Positions 1-9,135 of a DNA stretch of 64,000 nt are shown here, in pieces. Source of the stretch: Solen grandis. Its lineage: Eukaryota > Mollusca > Bivalvia > Adapedonta > Solenidae. The notes under the pieces were generated by a model. It saw nothing but the letters and a program-made list of their open reading frames with translations, had not been told where the DNA came from and made no database searches. The stretch covers positions 66,057,223-66,121,222 of the forward strand of contig CM037784.1 in NCBI GenBank assembly GCA_021229015.1, given 5' to 3'. Both the position numbers and the translations under genes were made by a program. The stretch's first letter is position 1. Each line of letters begins with the position of its first letter.

Positions 1-329
1 AAAACTTCTTCAAACTGGGCCCAGCAGTGTTGTATACAGTCCCAAACCACTGGAAGAAATAGGCTGTCCGTGGTAGATATATCTGTTAAGGTCAAACCAT
101 GCCTTGTATTAGGCTTGATACTTTATCTTTCTAAAGTTAACATGGTCTGCAGCTGACTGAAAGACTGTTGATGGGTAGTTAAAACTAACAAATAAACAAA
201 TATGGCTACATCCAACTAAGCTGCTCGACATATCTCATATAGTTTTTACCAAAATGAGATGTAAATCTATTAAAATTAATAAGTATTTTTGGACTTTTGG
301 TTAAATACTTACATACAACATACGGTACC

Positions 330-480
330 TTGTGTTTTATGTTTATATCTCAGCAATGGGATAGACTTGAATCTTCATAAAGTGTTCAAGGACATCTGAC
401 CATTAAGTGTACTCCTGGCTGAATTTATTTTAAATCATTGACCATTTGAACTTTAAATATTGGTTAAAGTTTTGCATAGA
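330..480 (+). repeat. Diverged monomer of a pearl-type core repeat
   Basis: It contains 'tttatatctcagcaatggga' and, near its end, 'ggttaaagttttgcatagac'. These match the order and spacing of 'cttatatctcagtaccca...ggtttaagttttgcatgcaa' in the array at 16.4-17.2 kb. Only one unit is visible and no element ends are seen. Confidence 0.4.
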
Positions 481-838
481 CGTATTATCAAAGCTTTATC
501 TCTCAGAGAAATAAAGAAGCTGGGTATTTGAGTATTTACTCAATTAATTTTGGCAAAATAAGCAATAATTTTCGTAATCAAGGGGAAAGAAGAAAGCAAA
601 ACATTTTTTTTAATCTCAATTAAAATGTTGGCTGTTGTATACAAAATACACAGGATACCAAATTTTCACATTTGTTAAAAACCAAGTTAAAATGTGCAAA
701 TTAATAGCCAATTCATATATAAAAGTCATTGGGCAAATATGCATTCCGTGAAAACAGTTATCAGTAGCGCTGATATTTAAAACCATGAATTACTTCATGT
801 CTTTCCAGTCATCAAATATACTGAAATAGTCATGTTAT

Positions 839-975
839 AGCTTCCTTGCTTGGCACTCAGCATATAAGGGTAGTTCTTAGACAACAGCGTGATACTGCAG
901 TGTCTCAGTAAGACATCATCTACAAATGACTGAAATATTGTCATAAGGATGTTCAACCAAACAAACAAACAAAAA
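839..975 (+). repeat. Truncated SINE (body/tail only)
   Basis: The text 'cagcatataagggtagttct', then 'gcgtgatactgcagtgtctc', then 'catctacaaatgactgaaat' parallels the copy at 19537-19735 with a central deletion, and it ends in a CAAA-rich tail. The tRNA-like head is missing. Confidence 0.6.
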
Positions 976-1186
976 AGCCATGTATTAGATTGAATCTTTC
1001 CAACACTTCATTCTTCTGCAATAACCAATATAAACAAAACATAGTTGAATTTACTGCAAATCATAGAACTTTTTTGCTGTAGAAAAAATCCCATCCGCCC
1101 AGGCAGTTTTGGCAACAAATGCAGCTCGTGTGCTTATTTATTCTATCCTTGGTATACTTCAATGGATGTTTGCTTTTTATTTACAG

Positions 1187-1742
1187 CTTGAGACCTCATC
1201 ATTTGAGATAACTGATGAGAATATCACAGAGGTGAGGCAGATGACATTACTGGCCATACAGGATAAAGGCAGCGAGCAGGTAGAGGCAGTAAAAGAAGAG
1301 GGTGAGAAACAGAAAGAATCTGTAGTATCCAGTGTTATCCAGGCAGAGAAGAAAGCTCTTAATGAAGTTGGTTTGGAGAGTGATATACAAAGAAAAGTAA
1401 TTAAATCTGAAGTTGAGCTGTGCAAGAGAGTTGCTGTTGAAAATATACATGATAAAGGCAACCAGCAAGTGGCGACCTTGAATGTTGTTGGAGAAAAACA
1501 GGTTGAAAAAATACAGAATGAAGGCAGTGGTCAAGTTAAAGCAGTTACGGATGAGGGGGAGAAACAGAAACATTCTGTAGTAGTCAGTGGTTTACAGGTA
1601 GAGAAGAGAGCCCTCGAGACTATACAAGATAAAGGCAACCAGCAGGTTGAGGCTGTGAATGTCGCTGGAGAAAAGCAGATAGAGAACATACAGCAGGCTG
1701 CCACAACCCAGGCAGATGCCAGTTACCAGGAGAAGAAAAACA
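1187..1742 (+). CDS. NLR-type protein, hendecad coiled-coil exon
   Basis: The exon encodes about 185 residues, almost wholly built of 11-residue units with the pattern h-x-x-x-G-x-x-Q-h-x-x, for example IQDKGSEQVEA, VKEEGEKQKES, LNVVGEKQVEK, VTDEGEKQKHS and VNVAGEKQIEN. This is a hendecad coiled coil, which should oligomerise. Polypyrimidine plus 'ttacag' precedes 1187, and a donor GT sits at 1743-1744. The exon starts in phase 0 and ends with one base of a codon. The exon at 4069 begins with two bases, and the join gives a clean Lys codon. The reading frame stays open upstream and downstream of these sites, so the splice sites are chosen on motif and phase only. Similar G-x-x-Q coiled repeats occur in mollusc and amphioxus multidomain proteins (from memory). 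A stand-alone small protein is the alternative. Confidence 0.55.
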
Positions 1743-1867
1743 GTAATGTCACTCTTTATTTCTCTGTAGATCAGTGATGTTCAGTAGTCTATTATCCAGA
1801 AGCTAGGATGAATGTGGACAGGTGTTGCACGGACTTGCATAGTAAATCATGATAATACATTGAACAA

Positions 1868-2032
1868 GTCACCATCCCTGGTGGACAAATGGTTAAGATG
1901 TCTGCTTCAGTAGCAGGAGGTAGTGGGTTCGATCTTCAGCTGCAACATACCAAGGTCATAAAATATGACACTGATTTAGCTCCCTTGCTTTGTGCTCAGC
2001 ATATAAGGAAAGTTCCAGGACTTGTTGGGCCG
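1868..2032 (+). repeat. tRNA-derived SINE, 5' part
   Basis: There is a tRNA-like head with an A-box-like 'tggacaaatggttaaga' and B box 'gggttcgatc' about 50 bp later. It is followed by the body motif 'gctcagcatataaggaaagt' shared with copies at 839 and 19537. The tail is replaced by the tandem array that starts at about 2033. Confidence 0.6.
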
Positions 2033-3000
2033 GACAATGTTTATGACAATATTCTCATGGCCATGTTGGTTTATGGCTCATATCGGTGAATAAGGCCAGA
2101 AGTTATGCCCCTTTTAATATTAAAAAAATGCCAGATTTCACTTTGTTTGGAGTTATGCCCCTTTAATATAAAAAATGCCAGATTTCAATTTGTTTGCACT
2201 CTAGCATCTTCATTTTCTAAAGCAATAATCTTAAAACTTAATGACAATGTTTATGCCTATAATGTCTCGATTGAGTTCGATTATAGCTGATATCGGCCAT
2301 TTAGTTCAGGAGCTATGCACCTTTTAATATTAAAAAAATGTCAATTTTCAATTTATTTGCACTCTAGCATCTTCATTTCTGAAGCAATATTCTTCAAACT
2401 TAATGACAATGTTTATTACTATAATATCTTGGCCAAGTTCAATTATGGCTGATATCAGCTGATTTGGTCAGGAGTTATGCCCCTTTTAATATTAAAAAAT
2501 GCCAGATTTCAATTTGTTTACACTCTGGCATCTTCATTTCTTAAGAAGTCATATTTAATCTCTATGACCACGTTTATAGACATAATCCCTCAGTCAAGTT
2601 CAATTATGGCTGATATCAGTAAATTTGGTCAGGAGTTATACCCCTTTTGATGTTAAAAATGTGCCATTTTGCACTCTAGCATCTTCATTTCTCAAGTAAT
2701 CATCTTAAACAATTAGAACAATGTTATATAGCCATATTCCTTTAGCCAACCTTGATTATGGCTGATATCGACCAATTAGGTCGGGAGTTATGCCCCTATT
2801 AATGTTTAAATTTGTGTATTTAAACTATAATCTCTCAGTCAAGTTTGACTTCAAATTTTGACCTCAGGCACTGTTTACTTTGTAGAAATATAAATGATCT
2901 CATGGATAATGTATTCAGTATAACTATGCTAAAATTTAGTAACTTGTATAGGCAATGAAGACAGTTTTTCTCATGTGAGGGCCTTTAGGGCCATCTTGTT
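2033..3000 (+). mobile_element. Pearl/Helentron-like non-autonomous element with ~160-bp core repeats (type A)
   Basis: Units starting 'gttatgccccttttaatatt' recur at about 2101/2153, 2310, 2471, 2633 and 2789, giving a spacing of 156-162 bp. Each unit includes 'gctgatatcggccatt' and 'tctagcatcttcatttct'. The right end 'gggcctttagggccatcttg' forms a short GGCC stem just before the end. It matches the end of the element at 18059-18455 in sequence and in the preceding 'catgtgag', which suggests one superfamily. There is no transposase. It sits inside the proposed NLR intron. Confidence 0.6.
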
Positions 3001-4068
3001 TTCTTCCTCTTTTATGTGTTAATTTCAATATGTTGCCATTGGCCCAGAACATGAAAATTTTATGGCATATTTTTCAAACCATGTCCTTCCGAATGCAATG
3101 AATTTCATATGACGTCATATAACGTTAGATTTAACGTCAGGTCAAAAAGATTGTACACGGTCTGCAGCCATTATCTATGGACTGATTTTCGTCAAAATTT
3201 TACAGAATGTGTATGTTATTCTCTAATTGTTAATCCTATTGTCCATTTTTCAAAATTCGAAAAGGCAAATTTTTATGGCGAATCAAGGGGTCGAACTATT
3301 GACATCAAATTTCAAACACATATAAATGTTGCTGGTGTAGCTGTATGGTATTGTAATGTATTGGCTCCAGGTTCGAGTGACATTTGACATTCGTATTGAG
3401 CCCTTCAATACATCATGTTTGCTGGAAGGCTTTTTGCATAAAAAATCTTAGTGACCTGACTGGGACTTGGAAGTCACAGCTGTGAGGCCACATATTTATA
3501 ACCACATGGTCACGAGTCCCCCCTAACATCTGGTTTGATTATAAGGATAATGAGTAATATAGGGAAAAAACGTGAAAAGTGTTCTGAATGATAGAGTAAT
3601 CCTTAAAAATTACAGATGTTGACTTTATGAGGTTATATTGCAAGTAATGGCTGCTGTTTAAAAAATTCATTTAATTTAAAAAAAAGTTAAGTTTTGTAAT
3701 AGCAAAAATTGAAAAAAAAATAGTCAACAATAATAAAGAAAATTCATTTGAATAGAGTTTATATTATATACAACAAGGATGGGCTTTCATTGCTTTGATT
3801 GAGTACACTTGTTACCAGCAGTGTGGTCAGTAGTTCACTCTTAATGACTCAGATGTGTGTTCTTATATTGAGCTGGCCTATAGAAAAGTAAGATCAGATT
3901 GACTGAAGACAACTCTCAGTCTAAACAATGTTTTCATTTCAAAGGTTCTGATGAGCTAAAAACAAAAGTTAAAATGATCATTCAACAATGTTCTGTCAAG
4001 CTTTTTATAGGTCACTTTGTATGCCTGTTAGATAAGTATTTTATATAACATTTTACATTTATTTTCAG
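3001..4068 (+). other. Remaining intron of the NLR gene
   Basis: AT-rich, with no conserved coding signal. An isolated reading frame at 3109-3387 has no recognisable content. The segment ends with a good polypyrimidine tract and 'ttttcag' acceptor at 4062-4068. Confidence 0.5.
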
Positions 4069-7000
4069 AACTAAAGCGCCATCTGATGGATACCTATATA
4101 GCTCAGTTACAGCCAGCCACACTGCCAGAGATTGACAGATTGTATGTAGAGCCCAGAATAAAACTGGAAAAAGATGTCACAGTGTGTGGTGACAGTGAAA
4201 CAAGCGATGATGACATTGACAACACTAAAATAAGCGATGATGACAGTGACTACACTGAAACAAGTGATGATGACAGTGAAAGTACTGATACAAGCAAGGA
4301 TGGCACTACTAAAACAAGCGATGATGACAGTGACCACCCTGAAACAAGCGATGATGACAGTGACAACACTGAAACAAGCGATGATGACAGTGATGATACA
4401 AAATTCAAGCCATGATGACAGTGATGATACTGAAACAAGCGATGATGACAGTGACAATACTGATACAAACGATGATTACAGTGCCAACACTGAAACAAGG
4501 GATGTTGATATACAAGATATACAAGATATTTTCTTCAAAGAACATTCCCAATTTGCTCGGATCTACATTTCCGGGGATGCAGGTCATGGAAAGACTGCCC
4601 TGTGTAAAATGCTAGTTTTGGCCTGGTGTCAGGAACATTCTGGTAAAAAGGTCAATAAATATATCCCTGATGATTTTTTGGCAGCCATGAAGAAGTTTGA
4701 CTTTCTTTTCTACATCCCTTTAAGGAATATCAGGAAGAACTGGATTATCAGTGAAATTATCAAAAAGCAGTATTTTGAGGATCCAGATTTCTTAAATATG
4801 TTTATAAAAAATGAATGTGACAAGAGCTCATGTCTTGTAATATTGGACGGTTTAGATGAATGGGTGACTCCTTCAGACTATGAAGCTCCAATGCATACAA
4901 CACATGGCCTGCCGGACTTGAGCCATTTCACGAAATACACAATCCTCACAACCACCCGGCCATGGAAGCTTGAGGAACTGAGGCTAGGGCCACTAGAGAT
5001 GGATAGGCAAATCCAGCTAAAAGGTATTGATAAGAGGGCATCAGATAGATATATAGAGAACATGGTAGATCTGCTGAATAAGAAGAAAAATGTCAGTAAG
5101 GAAAGTCATGACTTTAAACAACATATTAAGACTAAAGATCTTAAGTTTTCATTCCCATCTTCTGAAACAGTTGATAACATTGTGGCATCATGATGAGAAG
5201 GAAATTACAGGAAGATCACAAGTTCATCTCTACAGTGCTATGATAAACCACCTTCTTAAGGATGCCTGGGAAAGAAATAAAAAGAAGCCATTATCAGTTG
5301 GAAATACACAAGAGTCAGAACTCCCCTTATGTCTGAGAGAAAAACAGTACTGCAAGATCCACAAAAAACTACTTTTTTCCCTGGCACATCTTGCCTTTAC
5401 ATCAGCATTTAAAGAGCAACTTGTATTTGATCATGTGGAAGCTGAACTTCTAAATTTGACTGAAGATGGCATAAAATCCTGCTTAACAGCAGGTTTATTG
5501 TGCCAGGAAATTTATGCAAGCGCTCCTGATGATGAGAAGAAACAACTTTCATTCCTCCACAAAACTTTTCAGGACTTCCTGGCAGCTGTTTACCTGGTCA
5601 TGAATCCTGAGTCAGCACAACTGCCCCAAACATGCAATACCATGAGGAAATTCTTGATATGCGTTCTCTGTTTATTTCTGTGAGTGGCATGGACTCCAAG
5701 ATCATGACATCCTTATCACCTCAAATACAGAACATCCTGGAGAATGATCAGAAAGTGCAGCATTACTTCAGTCATCTAGATTGGGATCACTTGAAACCAA
5801 TACAAGACCTGCTGTGTGAGTGTGTGGGGGAGAGTAAGGAGAGTGGACAGCCACCACCATGCTGTCATCTGGAGACTGTTGTTATTTATCATGAAGATTG
5901 TCGTTATGTGAAGTCTTATGCAATTGATTATGATACACATACAGATTGGACGAATCTACATCATCTAATCAGTACCAATATGTCCTGTATAAAGTATTTA
6001 TATCTAGATGTTGAAAAATATCCACCTAAGGACCTCCCTACCTGCCTGAGTCTTGTGTTAGAGTCTCGATCAATACAGCATTTGTTTTTGAATTTACATA
6101 AGAGCTTGCTCCAAAACATGGAGGCCCTGCTGGACAAAGCATTGTGTGACAACTGGTCACTGTCATCACTATCGCTCAGTGAGTCAGTCAAGTATGAGCT
6201 ATGCAATAGATATCTGAACAGTGACAGAGTGACCACACTGGACTTGTTGGACATCAGTAATTTAAAAACCTCAAGTCAAACGGAGCATCATCGTTTGATG
6301 AAAGGCTTTGAGAAGGCAACACAGCTGAAGACACTGAAGTTGTATGACATAAGGTGTAGGAAAAGTAAATATAGGGAGGAGTCTACCCATCATCTGGACC
6401 TGTCTCAATGGTCAGAACTACAGAAACTTTGTCTAAGGAATTGTGACATTAATAAGATTACAATCAACACAACATCACTCACAGAGTGTGAGGTTGATGG
6501 CACACCTATATTCTTTGTTCCACATACTGTGACCAGGATACAAACACTTGAGTTACAAAATATAAGAGATCCACATTCTCTGGATGAGATTTTCACCATC
6601 CTGCCTCACATGACACTGTTGAATGAACTGAATCTGGAGGATATTACCGATGGAGAGGATGAGCGTTCCCGTCATTTGGACCTGTCTAACTGTTCAAAGA
6701 TACAGAAACTTATTTTTGTGAACGTTCGTATTTTGAAGGTTACAATTAACACAACATCACTAACAGATTGTGAGGTTGATGGCACACCTGTGTACTTTGT
6801 TCCACATCCTCATGTCGTTACAAGGATACAGAGACTGGAGTTACAAAATATCAGAGATCTACATACTCTGGATGAGATTGTCACCATCCTGCCTCACATG
6901 ACTCTGTTGAATGAACTGAATCTGGTGGACATTACTGGTGGAGAGGAGGATTGTTCCCGTCATTTGGACCTGTCTAATTGTTCAAATTTGCAGAAACTTA

Positions 7001-7764
7001 CCTTAAACGACTTTAATGTTAGAAAGGTTACAATCAACACAACATCACTCACAGATTGTGAGGTTGATGGTACACCTGCGTACTTTGTTCCACATCCTCA
7101 TGTCGTTACAAGGATACAGAAACTTGAGTTACAAAATATCAGAGATCCACATTCTCTGGATGAAATTGTCACCATCCTGCCTCACATGACTCTGTTGAAT
7201 GATCTGGATATGGAGAACATAACTGATGGACAGGAGGATTGTTCCCGGCATTTGGACCTGTCAAACTGTTCAAAGCTAAAAGAACTTACTCTAAATGGCT
7301 GTAATGTTAGAAAGGTTACAATCAACACAACATCACTTACAGATTGTGAGGTCGATGGTATACCTTTATACTTTGTTCCACACCCACATGTCAGAGTCAG
7401 GATAAAAACACTAGTGTTAAGGAATATTACGGATTCTCATTCTTTGTGTGAGATTAGCACTATCCTGCCTGAGGTGACTCGGTTATCACACTTGACGTTG
7501 AATCATTTAAACTTTGGTGATAGAGATGTTTGTCTATCTCTTGCGACAACACGTCTGAGAAGAGTGAAATTAAATAGCATTATTATGACAGATAGGGCTA
7601 TGATCCAGTTTCTTAACTCTGTTCTCTCCACCAACCACAAGGTGTACTGTAAGGTTAAAGGTCAACTTAATGAAGCAGTTGAAACATATATCAGCACCAG
7701 ATTTGTGGTGAGACAGAGAGGTTTGGACGGTCTAGACTTCTACAGCCAGCCGGCAGCACCTTGA
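4069..7764 (+). CDS. NLR-like NACHT and LRR exon, three frame changes
   Basis: A large exon encodes, in order: a pre-NACHT segment with LYVEPRI (about 4141); acidic decapeptide repeats (4190-4505); a NACHT NTPase with Walker A GDAGHGKT at 4573-4596, Walker B LVILDGLDEW at 4834-4863 and an arginine sensor in TTTRPW (about 4948); a helical segment with FLHKTFQDFLAA (about 5563); and leucine-rich repeats to the stop at 7764. NACHT/LRR proteins act in the cytosol as ligand sensors that oligomerise on ATP binding. Reading changes frame near 4400 (a 1-bp gain inside the acidic array), near 5155 and near 5630 (the last two compensating, +1 then -1). It is therefore either a recent pseudogene or a gene hit by consensus indels; the NACHT motifs and the LRR part are otherwise intact. 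A possible polyadenylation hexamer is at 8229. Confidence 0.8.
4190..4505 (+). repeat. 30-bp coding minisatellite (acidic decapeptide array)
   Basis: About ten copies of a 30-bp unit encode variations on TSDDDSDNTE, with an extreme Asp/Ser/Glu content. The array joins the pre-NACHT motif to NACHT. Copy 'acaaaattcaagccatgatg' near 4400 departs from the unit and carries the first frame change. Confidence 0.9.
6391..7530 (+). repeat. Coding superrepeat of 94-96 residues (LRR units)
   Basis: Four units start at 6391, 6673, 6961 and 7249, with spacings of 282, 288 and 288 bp. Each opens with HLDLS and contains KVTINTTSLTDCEVDG, YFVPHPHVV, LELQNIRD and TILPHMTLLN. Each holds about three leucine-rich turns. 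Units 2 and 3 are nearly identical in their middle and differ mostly in two patches; unit 4 is diverged at its end. Confidence 0.9.
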
Positions 7765-8249
7765 ATAGACATTTTATTGACAGACATCTTGTCAACCACA
7801 GACATGTGCCTCGACCGCATGTACCTGTATATGAAAGTGAATTTGTTATTAAATATTGACAATCTTCTTAAAGAACAATTTACACATAATTGACATTTAA
7901 CTGTTTTTAAAGTCATGAAACTAATATTAAAACTAAGAAATAGTAATTATAATCAACTTGTCGCATGAAACTTGCTCTTGTGTTTCCAAAACAGCATTAT
8001 CATTTTAGAATGCCAAGATAATATCTTTTCTATAGAATTTTACTGTTACATTATTTTTTCTTAAGAACTTGGCAAGTCAATGAAGCATAAGGATAATGTT
8101 TAATGTTGTAATCATGTCATTAAGCAGATACATTAACATGACCATATTTCAGTGTAAAAAAAATCCTGTCTGCTCTGATATTCTCTTCTTGTTTTAAAAA
8201 TATTGGCATTAATAGAATTTGCTTAGTAAATAAAACATAGAGTAATATT
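7765..8249 (+). other. 3' flank of the NLR gene
   Basis: AT-rich with no coding content. The only canonical AATAAA before the retrotransposon is at 8229-8234, so the 3' UTR could be about 460 bp. The last five bases, ATATT at 8245-8249, are the left target-site duplication of the LTR element. Confidence 0.45.
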
Positions 8250-9071
8250 TGTCACGATGCCACTTGCGATGAAGTGGAAGACTTAATTTTTGGGGTTAGA
8301 TGCAACCAGAACTGATACAATGTAGTTAACAATAATATTTAATAAACAAAAAAAAAAGTTGACAAGATATTTATATGCTGATTACACAATGATCTTTCAA
8401 ACTTAAGCAGGTCTTTCATAAGTAACAAATGTTAGTCTTCTGGTTCACTAATGTTTACAGTCTTCTGTTGGGTGCACAGTTTATAAATCTTCTCTTTATC
8501 CAACCGTTATCATTGACCTGGCTGCCCTACTTCTAGGCCTTCTGCCTCTGGTCCCCTGGATCTTTTTGTTCTTCCTTCCTATAACTTTCCTTTCATCCTT
8601 CGTTCCTTAGTCTCTCAAACATCGATGTGTTTAGACTTTCCCTCGATTATCACAACCACTCCCGCGGGCCTCAATATTGTTCTCTCCTTACAGGGTCATA
8701 CCCAACTGACTCTCGCCCCTCTCTCAAGACGCTTTCTCCCAATACCTCCAACCAATCAAACTTCCCCAATTTGACCCTGTCCATAAAAAGTTAGCGCCAA
8801 AACAAAATTAATATCTGTAATTAACCCCAAGAAAATTTTCCATTCTGATCTCCAAAATATTCCCTATCAGGGTTGTACATGTCTGTCAGTGGCTTATCTA
8901 GTTAAATGCTGGTCTGGACCCTCTGCTTCATAGGCTCATGGGCTAAACTGGTCTTTAAAATGATGAGTCTAGAGTGATCAGCAATCCTTAAGGTGGTGAA
9001 GTATAAACCAACAACAACATGTACTAATAATCACAACCATATTTTCTAAATCTATATACAACATTTTTACA
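8250..9071 (-). repeat. 3' LTR (822 bp)
   Basis: It starts 'tgtcacgatgccacttgcg' and ends 'acatttttaca' on the plus strand. The outer 56 bp and the last 195 bp match the other LTR closely. The middle (about 8306-8876) is absent from the right LTR. Confidence 0.9.
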
Positions 9072-9090
9072 CATCCCCCCACTTAAGATG
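9072..9090 (-). other. Polypurine tract
   Basis: On the minus strand 'cttaagtgggggggatg' directly abuts the 3' LTR. This is the expected position for plus-strand DNA priming. Confidence 0.75.
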
Positions 9091-9135
9091 AAAAGCCTCA
9101 CTTTTCATTCTAAAACCACATACTACTTAAGTTAA

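Larger units (their letters stand above)
1..1186. other. Non-coding sequence upstream of the coiled-coil exon
   Basis: I see no convincing exon here. The segment is AT-rich and holds a SINE fragment (839-975) and a single degraded monomer related to the pearl-like core repeats at 16.4-17.2 kb (about 330-480). Because the exon at 1187 starts with a splice acceptor, the true first exon and promoter of the NLR gene lie here unrecognised or upstream of the window. Confidence 0.6.

Noticed and set aside
2033..2870. CRISPR-like array of spaced repeats
   Set aside because: Units are contiguous ~160-bp tandem repeats without unique spacers, in animal-type DNA.
3109..3387. 92-codon plus-strand frame in the intron
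   Set aside because: No recognisable motif, no splice-consistent context, and AT-rich composition like the surrounding intron.
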